From positions 62,001-126,000 of the forward strand of contig NZ_AZWO01000006.1 in NCBI RefSeq assembly GCF_000514775.1: a stretch of DNA of 64,000 bases, written 5' to 3'. The position numbers and the translations under genes were made by a program. Source of the DNA: Salinispora pacifica CNR114 (GTDB taxonomy: Bacteria; Actinomycetota; Actinomycetes; Mycobacteriales; Micromonosporaceae). Of the stretch, positions 1 to 11,049 are shown piece after piece (position 1 is the first letter of the stretch; each line of letters starts with the position of its first letter). Under the pieces are notes generated by a model that had not been told where the DNA came from, did not search any database, and worked only from the letters and a program-made list of their open reading frames with translations.

Positions 1-166
1 CGCCGGGGCGGACCTCCTGGCTGGCGTGTGTCACTCCGGTGACCGTCGGTTCCGTTGGACCGGACCGGAGATCAACAGCGTCCGCGCCGGACTCGGCGGC
101 GAGCCGAGCGGCGAGGTTACCGAGCCGGATTCCGGTCACGCTACGAGGGCGAGGTTTGCCGGACAC
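1..166 (-). CDS. murE: MurE, UDP-MurNAc-tripeptide synthetase, N-terminus only
   Basis: Truncated by the window edge; only about 55 N-terminal residues are visible. Reading the minus strand from a GTG at 166 gives a Mur ligase N-terminal domain with RLGNLAARLAAESGAD followed by the signature VTGVTHASQEVRPG, the uridine-binding loop of MurE (D/H-S-R/Q-x-V-x-PG type). MurE adds the third amino acid (meso-diaminopimelate in this group) to UDP-MurNAc-dipeptide in the cytoplasm. It lies 91 nt after ftsI on the same strand, the standard dcw order. No strong Shine-Dalgarno precedes the GTG, so the exact start is uncertain. The family call is firm from the loop motif plus position. Confidence 0.85.
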   Translation of the reverse strand, partial: MSGKPRPRSVTGIRLGNLAARLAAESGADAVDLRSGPTEPTVTGVTHASQEVRPG

Positions 167-257
167 GGCGTCAGACCCTACCCGGTCGTCCGGTTCCGGC
201 CGCACAGCCGCCCCGGTGGTTCGTCGGCACGCACCGATGATGTCCCGTCTACGCTGC

Positions 258-2408
258 TCAGCGGGGAAAGACGTCAAAGTTGGGCGGTGGGACCTGCGAC
301 GGCGGCACCCGATAGTGCTGCAGGGTGAACCGCATCATGTCGGCGAACACCGGCGCGGCGATGTCGCCACCCCCACCATTGGGAGTGTGGGCGAAGACAG
401 CGATCACGTAACGGGGCTTCTCAGCCGGGGCCATCCCGATGAACGCCGCCACCTCACCGGGCTGTTTCTGCCCGTCTACCAGCCGCGTGCCCGTGCCGGT
501 CTTGCCGGCCACCCGGTAGCCGGGGACCGCCGCGGCCCGACCGGTCGCGCCGTCTACGGTGGTCACCGCCTCCAGGAGGGTACGCAGCTCGGCGGCGGTC
601 TCCGGGGTCAACACCTCCCGGGTCGTCGGCGCCTCCGGCGTTGTCCGCTCTCCCCGCGGCCCGACGATCTCCTTCACCAGGCGCGGCGCGACGTACGTGC
701 CGTCGTTGGCGATGGTCGCGTACGCGGCAGCCATCTGGATCGCGGTGGCGTCCACACTGTGCCCGATCGGCACCGACCCATGCGACGAGGCACTCCACTC
801 GTCGGCGGGCAGCACCGCGCCGCTCGCCTCGCCGAGCAGCCCGACACCGGTCGGCTCACCCAGCCCGAAGCGCTTCTGGTAGTCGATGAGCCGCTCCGGA
901 CCGAGCCGGTCGGCGATGGCGATGGTGCCGACGTTGGAGGAGTACGCCATCATCCCCGCCAGGCTCATCCGTCGGCCGTCCACCTTGGTGGTGTCGAAGA
1001 ACGGGGTGCCGCCGAGGCGGATGGTGTTGGGTACGGGCAGCGTGGTGTCCGGGGTGATGACGCCTTCCTGGAGGGCGGCGCCGAACGTGATCGCCTTGTG
1101 CACCGACCCCGGTTCGACCACAAACGTGGTCGCCACGTCATCCCGGTCGGCCGGGTCGCTCTCCCCCCAGTTCGCGACGTTGTAGGTGGGGTAGGAGGCC
1201 TGGGCCAGAACCTCGCTGGTGCCCACCTCCAGGACGACCGCGGTGGCGGTCGAGCCGTTGACCGCTTCCATCGCCTCGGCCAGCTTGGCCTGGACCATGT
1301 ACTGCAGGTCCCGGTCGAGGGTGAGGCACAGCGAGCTGCCCGGTTTCGCCTCGGTCGTCTCGCTGAAGCCCCCGGGGATCTGCACACCCCGCCCCGCCTC
1401 GTAGCGTTCCAGGCCGTCCTTGCCAGCGAGCACCTTGTCGTAGCCGGCTTCGAGCCCCTCCAGGCCGACCATCTCCTGGCTGGTGATGCCGATCAGGTTG
1501 GCGGCCAGATCCCCTCCGGGGACCTCCCGTCGCTCATCTTGGCGGGTGTCGATACCAGCCAGCCCAAGATCCTCGATCTGCTCGGCCAGGTCAACGTCCA
1601 CCCCCCGTTTGAGGTATACGAACTGCAGTTCGTTCCCGTTGGGCCCGTCGCGTTTCCGCATCCGATCGGCGAGCTTCGACGCCGGGATACCGAGCGGCTC
1701 GGAGAGTGCCTGCGCGGTGGCCACCGGATCGGCGATCTGGGTCGGGTCGGCGAAGACATACCGCGCCTCGACACTGTGCGCCAGCACCTCCCCGTCCCGG
1801 TCGTGAATCGAACCACGAGGCGCCGGCAGAACCACGACCTTCAGCCGGTCGTCGATTCCGGCGCCGGCGTAGTCCGGATTCTCCACGACCTGCAGCACGA
1901 CGAGCCGGATACCGATGACGGTGAACAGGGTCAGCACCAGCGCGGTGCCGAGCCGCAGCCGACGGCCGGAGTCGGCCAGGCGGGGTGGCCTCAGCCGGCG
2001 GCGTCGCTTCGGCCGAGCTGAGGTTGGGCGCGGCGGGCGTCGCCGCGGCGGTGGCTCCTCCGCCGGTGGACGCCGGGGCACGGTGCGCACCACGGAGGTG
2101 CGACGCGGCGGGTTCGCCCGCCGGGCAGCACCGGCCCGCCCTCCGCTGAGCACCTGGAGTGCCGGCCGGAACGGGTCACCGGAGCGACCGCGACCTCCCT
2201 GCGGTGCCCGACGGGGCTCGGCGCGACCTGCGCGGGCCTCCCCCAGCCGCTGCTCGCCGATGCTGCGGCCGCGAGGGGTGTAGGCCCGGGCACCGGAGAT
2301 GCCACCACCCGACTCGGCCGGACGGGGATCGGCTGAACTGTCGGCGCGGGACGGACCGCGCCGGGACCCCTTGGCGTCCCGGCGCGGCTCCTCCGATCTG
2401 GGCGGCAC
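258..2408 (-). CDS. ftsI: FtsI, septal peptidoglycan transpeptidase (PBP class B)
   Basis: A 716-residue class B penicillin-binding protein that cross-links septal peptidoglycan. A long Arg/Pro-rich cytoplasmic N-terminus (about 155 residues) precedes one membrane anchor (LRLGTALVLTLFTVIGIRLV), then the dimerisation domain and the transpeptidase domain. The three active-site motifs are visible: SxxK in PGSVHK, SxN in YSSNVG and KTGT in AGKTGTG. The first has SVHK rather than the more usual STFK, but Ser and Lys are kept. The GTG start lies 2 nt after the TAG stop of the FtsL-like gene, implying translational coupling. The basic N-terminal tail is longer than in E. coli FtsI but is common in actinobacteria. 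Confidence 0.96.
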   Translation of the reverse strand: MPPRSEEPRRDAKGSRRGPSRADSSADPRPAESGGGISGARAYTPRGRSIGEQRLGEARAGRAEPRRAPQGGRGRSGDPFRPALQVLSGGRAGAARRANPPRRTSVVRTVPRRPPAEEPPPRRRPPRPTSARPKRRRRLRPPRLADSGRRLRLGTALVLTLFTVIGIRLVVLQVVENPDYAGAGIDDRLKVVVLPAPRGSIHDRDGEVLAHSVEARYVFADPTQIADPVATAQALSEPLGIPASKLADRMRKRDGPNGNELQFVYLKRGVDVDLAEQIEDLGLAGIDTRQDERREVPGGDLAANLIGITSQEMVGLEGLEAGYDKVLAGKDGLERYEAGRGVQIPGGFSETTEAKPGSSLCLTLDRDLQYMVQAKLAEAMEAVNGSTATAVVLEVGTSEVLAQASYPTYNVANWGESDPADRDDVATTFVVEPGSVHKAITFGAALQEGVITPDTTLPVPNTIRLGGTPFFDTTKVDGRRMSLAGMMAYSSNVGTIAIADRLGPERLIDYQKRFGLGEPTGVGLLGEASGAVLPADEWSASSHGSVPIGHSVDATAIQMAAAYATIANDGTYVAPRLVKEIVGPRGERTTPEAPTTREVLTPETAAELRTLLEAVTTVDGATGRAAAVPGYRVAGKTGTGTRLVDGQKQPGEVAAFIGMAPAEKPRYVIAVFAHTPNGGGGDIAAPVFADMMRFTLQHYRVPPSQVPPPNFDVFPR

Positions 2409-2410
2409 GA

Positions 2411-2989
2411 CTATCCCCCGGTACCCGGCTGGCCGACCCCCGACGATGGCCCGCTGCCCGGCTGTGGCACATCAATGGCCGCGCCGCCGTCGGGCAGCTG
2501 GATGTAACCCGGCTCGAGCTCGACGAGGCCAAGCTTGCGAGCGGCTTCGAGCAGGTTGCCCGGTGCCTCCGCCTCGGTGATCTGTTGGTTCAGCTGCTGC
2601 TGCTGCAGGTTGAGGGTGGTCTGCTGCTCCCGGAGCTCACCCAGGCGAATCGCGTTCTCGTTGATCTTGGTGTTTACCAACAGGATGCCGAGCACCCCAC
2701 CGACCACCAGTGCCACGACCAACGTGGCGAACGGTGCGCGCGGCACCGACACCGGAGCCGGTGGCGCCACCCGTAGCCGGGTCGTTCGGGTGCTGACCGT
2801 CCGCGCGCTCGGGCGCAGCGCCGCGGTGCCCTGGGTCGGGAACGCACGCGTGCCCCGCGCGCGGGTCGCCCCCGACCGCGGCTGGGTGCCGGTGCGCGTG
2901 GCCCGCTCCGCCGCGATCCGGCCCCCCGACCGCGGTGTGCGCTGCCCGGCGCCGGCCCCCTGCCGGCGGTCGCGCTTGTCAATCGTCAT
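2411..2989 (-). CDS. ftsL: FtsL-like septum protein
   Basis: A 192-residue bitopic protein in the ftsL position between rsmH and ftsI. It has a basic, disordered N-terminus of about 85 residues, one transmembrane segment (around [19 protein letters not shown]), then a Gln-rich helix with coiled-coil character ([19 protein letters not shown]) and a short extracytoplasmic end containing an [17 protein letters not shown] block typical of FtsL/DivIC proteins. FtsL forms a complex with FtsB and FtsQ that activates FtsWI. I chose the ATG at 2989 because GGGGGAGG lies 3 nt upstream and the gene then overlaps the rsmH stop by 11 nt. In-frame ATGs at 3007 and 3025 are alternatives. Sequence identity in this family is low, so the call rests on topology and synteny. 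Confidence 0.85.
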   Translation of the reverse strand: MTIDKRDRRQGAGAGQRTPRSGGRIAAERATRTGTQPRSGATRARGTRAFPTQGTAALRPSARTVSTRTTRLRVAPPAPVSVPRAPFATLVVALVVGGVLGILLVNTKINENAIRLGELREQQTTLNLQQQQLNQQITEAEAPGNLLEAARKLGLVELEPGYIQLPDGGAAIDVPQPGSGPSSGVGQPGTGG

Positions 2990-4169
2990 GTCCCTCCCCC
3001 TCGTCATCCGCCCCTGTCCCGTCATCCCCCGAGGCCGGCCGCCGCACGGCCGACCCCGTCCCCGGTTGGTGCATCGCCCGGACCCGCCGCCGGTACCGTT
3101 CGCGGTCGGTACGCTGGCGCTGCTGCATGGTCGGATCGAGCCGTTCGGCGGCCCGCAGCCGCACCGAGGCCGCCCGTGGGTTCACCGCGACCTCCGCCTC
3201 GCCGGGCAGCTCCGCCCCTCGGCTGAGGAGCCGGAAGGTCGGGCCGGTCCCCGGCAGCTCGACCGGAAGGTCGATCGGGCCCTTGCTGCGAACCCGGTCC
3301 GCGAGCGCCACCTTGGTAAGCCGGTCCTCCAACGAGTGGTAGGACAGGACCACCATCCGGCCCTCGATCGTGAGCCGGTCGAGCGCCGCCGGCAGCGCCG
3401 TCTCCAGCGCCGCCAACTCTCTGTTCACCTCAATCCGTAGCGCCTGAAAAGTTCGCTTTGCCGGATGGCCACCGGTGCGCCGGGCTGGCGCGGGGATGCT
3501 CTGCCGGACCAACTCGGCCAGCCGCGCCGACGAGGTGATCGGGGCCCGGGCCCGCTCCCGAATGATCGCCGACGCGATTCGCGGCGCGAACTTCTCCTCG
3601 CCGTAGACCCGCAGCACCCGGGCCAGCTCCGGATGCGAATAGGTGTTGACCACCTCTTCGGCGGTCACTCCCCGGCTCTGGTCCATCCGCATGTCCAACG
3701 GAGCGTCCTGCGCGTAGGCGAACCCACGGTCGGGCGCGTCAAGCTGCAACGAGGAGACCCCGAGATCGAAGAGGATCCCGTCCACGACCGGATGGCCGAG
3801 CTGATCGAGCACCTCGGGCAACTCGTCGTAGACGGCGTGCGCCAGGTGCACCCGGTCCGCGAAGCGGGCCAGTCGTACGCGGGCGTGCGCCAGCGCCTCG
3901 GTGTCCCGGTCCAGCCCCACCAGCACGGTCCGCGGATGCGCCGTCAGGATTGCCTCGGCGTGCCCACCCAGCCCCAGCGTCGCATCAACGTAGACCGTCT
4001 GCCCCGGCCGGTCCAGCGCGGGAGACAGCAGCTCGAGACAACGCTCAAGCAACACCGGCACGTGCGCGCCGCGCAACTCCCCCATGTCGCCCCCCACTGG
4101 TTCCGTCCCGTCTGTCGTGCCGTGCCTGTCGTCGGACGGCGCCCCGTCGTCGTACTGCCAGATCCCCAT
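2979..4169 (-). CDS. rsmH: RsmH (MraW), 16S rRNA m4C1402 methyltransferase
   Basis: S-adenosylmethionine-dependent methyltransferase acting on N4 of C1402 in 16S rRNA. It begins [13 protein letters not shown], followed by the SAM-binding [12 protein letters not shown] block, [13 protein letters not shown], the [11 protein letters not shown] block and the YHSLEDR catalytic-end motif, all diagnostic of MraW/RsmH. The C-terminus is a charged tail ([12 protein letters not shown]). The start at 4169 is chosen for GGGAG 6 nt upstream, giving 396 residues; an in-frame ATG at 4085, directly before the conserved region, is the main alternative. The TGA stop overlaps the ftsL start. It belongs to the mraZ-rsmH-ftsL-ftsI-murE operon. 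Confidence 0.94.
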   Translation of the reverse strand: MGIWQYDDGAPSDDRHGTTDGTEPVGGDMGELRGAHVPVLLERCLELLSPALDRPGQTVYVDATLGLGGHAEAILTAHPRTVLVGLDRDTEALAHARVRLARFADRVHLAHAVYDELPEVLDQLGHPVVDGILFDLGVSSLQLDAPDRGFAYAQDAPLDMRMDQSRGVTAEEVVNTYSHPELARVLRVYGEEKFAPRIASAIIRERARAPITSSARLAELVRQSIPAPARRTGGHPAKRTFQALRIEVNRELAALETALPAALDRLTIEGRMVVLSYHSLEDRLTKVALADRVRSKGPIDLPVELPGTGPTFRLLSRGAELPGEAEVAVNPRAASVRLRAAERLDPTMQQRQRTDRERYRRRVRAMHQPGTGSAVRRPASGDDGTGADDEGEGHDD

Positions 4170-4289
4170 CCGCTCCCGCCCGCCTTCCGGCAACGGCCCC
4201 CGATCGGATCGCGCGCCTGGCACCGGGGAAGGGATGCCAGGAACTCGAAAGCGGCTGGAGATCTCGCAGTACGCCAGGCGCCGTCGCGC

Positions 4290-4718
4290 CTACAGACCGG
4301 GCAGCACCCCCTCCTCGATGTCAGCGAATTCGTCTTCACTCTCGGCAAGGTAGCTCTCCCAGGCGACCCGGTCCCAGATCTCCACCCGGGTGTGCGCACC
4401 GATCACCACCAGATCCCGGTCAAGCGCGGCGTACTCCCGCAGGTGGCCCGGGATGGTCACCCGCCCCTGTTTGTCGGGGACCTCGTCGTGCGCGCTGGCG
4501 AAGAAGACCCGGCTGTAGGCCCGGGCCGCCTTGTGCGTCATCGGCTGCGCGCGTAGCTGATCCGCGATGTGCTGGAACTCCGGCGTCGGGAATACGTAGA
4601 GGCAACGCTCCTGCCCTTTGGTGATCACGACACCCCCCGCCAGCTCATCCCGGAACTTCGCCGGAAGAATCAGCCGACCCTTGTCGTCCAGGCGCGGAGT
4701 GTGGGTGCCGAGGAACAC
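4290..4718 (-). CDS. mraZ: MraZ, transcriptional regulator of the dcw cluster
   Basis: A 142-residue MraZ of normal family length, starting [21 protein letters not shown] and carrying two SpoVT/AbrB-like half-domains; the second is around [16 protein letters not shown]. MraZ forms a ring-shaped oligomer that binds tandem GTGG(A/T)G repeats upstream of its own operon. Such repeats with exact 10-nt spacing are present at 4804-4829. The gene begins with GTG at 4718 and AGGGGG lies about 9 nt before it. It is first in the dcw operon; 120 nt separate it from rsmH. Confidence 0.96.
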   Translation of the reverse strand: MFLGTHTPRLDDKGRLILPAKFRDELAGGVVITKGQERCLYVFPTPEFQHIADQLRAQPMTHKAARAYSRVFFASAHDEVPDKQGRVTIPGHLREYAALDRDLVVIGAHTRVEIWDRVAWESYLAESEDEFADIEEGVLPGL

Positions 4719-4803
4719 GGCCCTAACCCCCTCGCCCCTTCAAGCGGCGTTCGCGGCGCCGCTGACCCCCGGGCCGGTGCGCCCTCCCGGCCGCACCATC
4801 GGG

Positions 4804-4835
4804 CCCCACTCTACTCCACTTCCCTCCACCTGCAA
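4804..4835 (-). promoter_or_regulatory. mraZ promoter with three MraZ-box hexamers
   Basis: On the minus strand the hexamers GTGGAG (4829-4824), GTGGAG (4819-4814) and GTGGGG (4809-4804) repeat at exactly 10 nt, the arrangement bound by MraZ. A candidate -35 TTGCAG (4835-4830) and -10 TAGAGT (4813-4808) are separated by 16 nt, and two boxes fill that spacer. This would let MraZ occlude sigma-factor contact. The boxes are direct observation; promoter assignment is inference. Confidence 0.75.
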
Positions 4836-4891
4836 CCAGAATCGCCCGCGCGGCGCGGCGACCGTCCCACCAAAACCGCACGTCAAAGCGG

Positions 4892-4907
4892 GTGGAGCGG
4901 AGTGGAG
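4892..4907 (+). promoter_or_regulatory. Second MraZ-box pair, facing murT
   Basis: GTGGAG occurs on the plus strand at 4892-4897 and again at 4902-4907, with the same 10-nt period as the mraZ operator but in the opposite orientation. A single GTGGAG at 5037-5042 directly abuts the probable murT -10 element, and CTCCAC lies at 4952-4957. The 4719-5055 interval has no gene and holds only these sites. Whether MraZ binds here is inference. Confidence 0.5.
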
Positions 4908-5036
4908 GGCAGCACCACGCCGGGAGCCACCCACCGTCCGACATAGATCGACTCCACTCCCGCCCCCGATCGGCTCGGCCGCATCGGGCAACGAGTCGAA
5001 GCGTTCCGCGCCAGCAGCGATCTGGGGAGCCCGGGC

Positions 5037-5048
5037 GTGGAGTAACCT
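5037..5048 (+). promoter_or_regulatory. Probable murT -10 element, leaderless start
   Basis: TAACCT at 5043-5048 ends 7 nt before the GTG at 5056, the usual distance from an actinobacterial -10 hexamer to the transcription start, so the mRNA probably starts at the GTG. GTGGAG immediately precedes the hexamer. No good -35 is visible. Confidence 0.45.
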
Positions 5049-5055
5049 CGCTCGC

Positions 5056-6318
5056 GTGACGGACGCGAGAATGCCCCTACGGGCGAAGGTGGCCAGCTCC
5101 GTGTCGCGGACCGCCGCGGCCCTGTCGCGGGCCGCGGGCCGCGGGGACGGCTCGGTTATCGGTGGTTGGATCGGCCTGAAGATCGACCCGGAGCTCCTCG
5201 CGCACCTCGCCGCGGGCCGCGCCATCGCCCTGGTGTCCGGCACCAACGGCAAGACGACGACCACCCGACTCGCCACCGCCGCGGTCGGCGTACTCGGCAA
5301 GGTCGCCACCAATTCGTTCGGCGCGAACATGCCCACCGGGCACACCTCGGCGCTCGCCAAGGCCGGCAGCACCCCGTACGCGGTGCTCGAGGTGGACGAG
5401 CACTACCTGGCGCAGGTGCTGGACGCCACCGATGCCCACGTGGTGGCACTGCTCAACCTCTCCCGCGACCAGCTGGACCGGGCCCGGGAGGTCGCCATGA
5501 TGGCGCAGCTCTGGCGCGCGGCGCTGATCCGCCACCCCGAGCTTCGGGTCATCGCCAACGCGGACGACCCGATGGTGGTCTGGGCCGCCACCCCGCCGAC
5601 CAACCACGACCAGCGCCTCACCCCGCCCCAGGTCACCTGGTTCAGCGCTGGCCAACGCTGGCACGACGACTCCTGGGTCTGCCCCGAGTGCGGCTCGACC
5701 ATCGCCCGGCAGAACGACCAGTGGTGGTGCACCGGCTGCCCGCTGCGCCGGCCACAACCGCAGTGGTCCGTCGAGGACGACGGCGTGATCGATCCGACCG
5801 GCGCCTGGCACAAGGTCCAGCTCCAGCTCCCGGGCACGGTCAATCTCGGCAACGCCGCCACCGCCCTCGCCGTCGCGGCCGAGTTCGGCGTACGACCGGT
5901 TGACGCCGTACTCAAGCTCAGCTCAGTCACCTCGATCGCCGGCCGGTACGCGCAGGTCGAACGAGACGGCCGGCTGATCCGCCTGCTGCTGGCGAAGAAC
6001 CCGGCCAGCTGGCTGGAGGCGTTCGACATGGCCGACGAGGCGCCGACACTGCTGTCCATCAACGCCCGCGATCCAGACGGGCTGGACACCTCCTGGCTCT
6101 TCGACGTCGACTTCAGCCCACTGCGGGGCCGGCAGGTACTCATCACCGGTGACCGAGCGTTCGACCTGGCCGTTCGACTCGACGTGAACGGCGTGCCGTT
6201 CCAGCACGTACGCACCTTCACCGAGGCGATCCAGTCGGTCCCACCAGGCCGACTGGAGGTCATCGCGAACTACACCGCGTTCCAGGACATCCGAGCGGAG
6301 TTGGACCGTGTTCTCTGA
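5056..6318 (+). CDS. murT: MurT, lipid II isoglutaminyl synthase ligase subunit
   Basis: Mur-ligase-like subunit that, with GatD, amidates the D-Glu alpha-carboxylate of lipid II to D-isoglutamine. The central ATP-binding loop GTNGKTTT is at about residues 62-69. A zinc-ribbon insertion with CPEC (Cys209, Cys212) and CTGC (Cys225, Cys228) is characteristic of MurT and absent from MurC-F. The C-terminal DUF1727 domain includes NARDPDGLDTSWLFDVDF. The reading frame is open upstream to 4618, but that extension lies in operator DNA; I use the GTG at 5056 because of the -10 element 7 nt before it, with ATG 5071 as alternative. The 3' end overlaps gatD by 11 nt, as expected for obligate partners. 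Confidence 0.95.
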   Translation: MTDARMPLRAKVASSVSRTAAALSRAAGRGDGSVIGGWIGLKIDPELLAHLAAGRAIALVSGTNGKTTTTRLATAAVGVLGKVATNSFGANMPTGHTSALAKAGSTPYAVLEVDEHYLAQVLDATDAHVVALLNLSRDQLDRAREVAMMAQLWRAALIRHPELRVIANADDPMVVWAATPPTNHDQRLTPPQVTWFSAGQRWHDDSWVCPECGSTIARQNDQWWCTGCPLRRPQPQWSVEDDGVIDPTGAWHKVQLQLPGTVNLGNAATALAVAAEFGVRPVDAVLKLSSVTSIAGRYAQVERDGRLIRLLLAKNPASWLEAFDMADEAPTLLSINARDPDGLDTSWLFDVDFSPLRGRQVLITGDRAFDLAVRLDVNGVPFQHVRTFTEAIQSVPPGRLEVIANYTAFQDIRAELDRVL

Positions 6319-7027
6319 CAGCCTGCGCATCGTCTGGGTCTACCCGGATCTGCTCTCCACCTACGGTGACCGGGGCAACGCACTCATTCTGGCCAGCCGC
6401 GCCCAGCGGCGCGGCTACCCGGTCGAGGTGCTGGAGGTCCGCTCCGACCAACCGCTGCCTGCCACCGCCGACATCTACCTGGTCGGTGGCGGCGAAGACG
6501 GCCCGCAGGCGCTCGGGGCACAACGGCTCATCGCCGACGGCGGCCTACACCGTGCCGCCGCGCAGGGCGCGGTGGTGTTCGGCGTCTGCGCCGGCTACCA
6601 GCTCCTCGGCTCCTCTTTCTTCGCCAAGGGCACGCAGTACGCCGGCCTGGAACTGCTGGACCTCTCCTCCGACCGGGGCCCCACCCGCGCCATCGGCGAA
6701 CTGGCCGGCAACATCGACTCACGGCTGGGCCTGCCACCGCTGTCCGGGTTCGAGAACCACGGTGGGCGTACCCGCCTCGGCCCGGAGGTGTCGCCGCTGG
6801 CCCAGCTGACCGCCGGGATCGGCAACGACACCCGGACCGAAGGGGCCTGGCGGGGCAAACTGCTCGGCACCTACTCGCACGGACCGGCCCTGGCTCGTAA
6901 CCCGGCCCTGGCCGACCTGCTGCTGCGCTGGGCAGTCGGTGTCAACCAGCTCCCCCCACTGGACGACACCTGGTCGAACCGACTCCGCGCCGAACGCCAC
7001 GCCGCAGTGGCCGCCGCCCGACCGTGA
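6308..7027 (+). CDS. gatD: GatD, lipid II isoglutaminyl synthase glutaminase subunit
   Basis: CobB/CobQ-like class I glutamine amidotransferase of 239 residues, supplying ammonia to MurT. The nucleophile is Cys94 in FGVCAGYQLLG, and the catalytic His191 lies in TYSHGPALARNP. The N-terminus VYPDLLSTYGDRGN is typical of GatD. The gene starts with GTG 11 nt inside murT and its own stop overlaps the next GTG. Amidated peptidoglycan stems are important for cross-linking in actinobacteria. Assignment is secure. Confidence 0.95.
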   Translation: MFSDSLRIVWVYPDLLSTYGDRGNALILASRAQRRGYPVEVLEVRSDQPLPATADIYLVGGGEDGPQALGAQRLIADGGLHRAAAQGAVVFGVCAGYQLLGSSFFAKGTQYAGLELLDLSSDRGPTRAIGELAGNIDSRLGLPPLSGFENHGGRTRLGPEVSPLAQLTAGIGNDTRTEGAWRGKLLGTYSHGPALARNPALADLLLRWAVGVNQLPPLDDTWSNRLRAERHAAVAAARP

Positions 7028-7809
7028 CCCACGACGGTCGCCGCGACCCCACTCCCCGCGGCGGCCACCACGATCCGGGCACCTCCCACCGCTGGGAACC
7101 CCCCGCCGTCCAGCCCCGCTGGTGGCGGGGGCAGGACCCGGCGGCCGGCCGGTTTGGCCTGCTACTGCTTCTGCTAGCCGGGTTCGGAGTGGCGCTGCTG
7201 GTGGTTCCCCGCCCGGACCCGGCCGCCCTGCCCGACCTCGCCGACCAGTTGGGCGGGTACGCCCCGATCACCGCGATCGGTGGCGGCGCGCTCCTGCTCG
7301 TTGCGCTGGTCCCCCGTACCTTCATCACCCTGGCCGCCGGTGCGCTATTCGGCGCCGTGGAAGGGGCCGCGTACGCGCTCGGCGCGGCACTGCTGGCAGC
7401 CGCCGTCGGCTTCACCATCGGCCGGTTCCTCGGTCGGGAGTTCGTCGCCGACCGGATTCGCGGTCGCCTCGCCCGGCTGGACGGCTGGTTCACCCGGCAG
7501 AACGTACTCGGTGTCGTTACCGTACGGCTGCTGCCAATCGCCGGCTTCGGCCTGGTCAGCTACGGCTACGGCACCACCGGGGCGCGGGTGTTGCCGTTTC
7601 TCGTCGGCAGTGTCGTCGCCTCCGCGCCGACCGCCTTCGGATACGCCGCCGTCGGCGCCGCGGTCACCTCACCCGGCGAGGTCAACTGGTTCGCCGCCGC
7701 CCCGGCCGGGCTCGGCCTGATCGCCAGCGCGGTGCTCCTCCACCGCTGGTGGCGCGCCGAGCGGACCAGCGGGGCACGCAGCCCAGAACGGACTCGTAGC
7801 CGGCGCTGA
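7024..7809 (+). CDS. TVP38/TMEM64 (VTT domain) membrane protein
   Basis: A 261-residue integral membrane protein of the TVP38/TMEM64 (DedA-related) group. After a basic 40-residue cytoplasmic tail come about five to six hydrophobic segments, with the family signature around ITLAAGALFGAVEGAAYAL and a conserved Gly/Arg stretch (GRFLGREFV). Related proteins act as phospholipid scramblases or membrane-stress factors; the substrate here is unknown. Its GTG start overlaps the gatD stop (GTGA), so it is the third gene of the murT operon, and a role in lipid-carrier recycling is possible but speculative. Confidence 0.8.
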   Translation: MTHDGRRDPTPRGGHHDPGTSHRWEPPAVQPRWWRGQDPAAGRFGLLLLLLAGFGVALLVVPRPDPAALPDLADQLGGYAPITAIGGGALLLVALVPRTFITLAAGALFGAVEGAAYALGAALLAAAVGFTIGRFLGREFVADRIRGRLARLDGWFTRQNVLGVVTVRLLPIAGFGLVSYGYGTTGARVLPFLVGSVVASAPTAFGYAAVGAAVTSPGEVNWFAAAPAGLGLIASAVLLHRWWRAERTSGARSPERTRSRR

Positions 7810-7903
7810 GCCGACGCACCCATATCCAGCACGGAGGTGGTGGGGCGGCGCATCCCGAACCGGTACCCGCCCGGCACCACAACTCCGTGATCGGCAGTGT
7901 GGG

Positions 7904-7917
7904 CTGAGGAGTGGACC

Positions 7918-7921
<4 letters not shown>
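7904..7921. terminator. Short inverted repeat at the leuS stop
   Basis: CTGAGG (7904-7909) and CCTCAG (7916-7921) form a 6-bp stem with a 6-nt loop at the convergent end of the TVP38 gene and leuS; the leuS stop codon is in one arm. No T-run follows. A weak terminator candidate. Confidence 0.3.
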
Positions 7922-10782
<2,861 letters not shown>

Positions 10783-10874
10783 GGCTCTCCTCGCTTCAGT
10801 CGGCGCGGATGGTCTCGTGCGGTGTCGGTTGATGCTCGCCACCTGCCGGCGGGACCGGGCCGGCGACGGGCACG

Positions 10875-10899
10875 AAAAAGCCCCTCGCGCAGGAGGGGC
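10875..10899 (-). terminator. Intrinsic terminator in the leuS leader (attenuator)
   Basis: On the minus strand GCCCCTC (10899-10893), loop CTGCGC and GAGGGGC (10886-10880) form a 7-bp GC-rich hairpin followed by TTTTT (10879-10875). It lies about 90 nt before leuS and 26 nt after the leader-peptide stop. A separate perfect 9-bp stem, GCCGTGCTG (10935-10927) with CAGCACGGC (10909-10901), encloses the leader stop codon and abuts the terminator, as expected for a pause or alternative hairpin. Confidence 0.75.
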
Positions 10900-10925
10900 C
10901 GCCGTGCTGTCGCGCGTTCAGCGCA

Positions 10926-10964
10926 TCAGCACGGCCCGGTAAGAAGCAGGAAGACTCCGGCCAT
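10926..10964 (-). CDS. leuS leader peptide with three tandem Leu codons
   Basis: A 12-codon ORF, MAGVFLLLTGPC, with Leu codons CTG-CTT-CTT in a row, lies between a probable promoter and the terminator ahead of leuS. Ribosome stalling on Leu codons when charged tRNA-Leu is low would free the downstream strand from the terminator and allow leuS transcription. A -10 hexamer TACACT (10977-10972) ends 7 nt before the ATG, so the peptide is probably translated from a leaderless mRNA. CTT is rare in this GC-rich genome, which should sharpen the response. The ORF is observed; attenuation is inference from a well-known mechanism. Confidence 0.7.
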   Translation of the reverse strand: MAGVFLLLTGPC

Positions 10965-10971
10965 GCCCCGG

Positions 10972-10977
10972 AGTGTA
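10972..10977 (-). promoter_or_regulatory. Probable leuS -10 element
   Basis: TACACT on the minus strand fits TAnnnT and ends 7 nt before the leader-peptide ATG. The -35 region (CGCGCT at 17 nt) is poor. Confidence 0.5.
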
Positions 10978-11049
10978 CCCCGCCGGCATCCAGGAGCGCG
11001 CCCGCGGCCACCCGAGCCGGTCATCCCCGGGCCCGTCCGGCCAGACCGG

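Noticed and set aside
39..2021. A 660-codon plus-strand frame over ftsI
   Set aside because: Antisense shadow of ftsI; the translation has no recognisable fold and the minus-strand frame has all PBP motifs.
4618..5055. Possible 146-residue N-terminal extension of MurT
   Set aside because: It runs through the mraZ operator region, is low-complexity, and MurT proteins start near the Mur ligase domain; a -10 element lies just before 5056.
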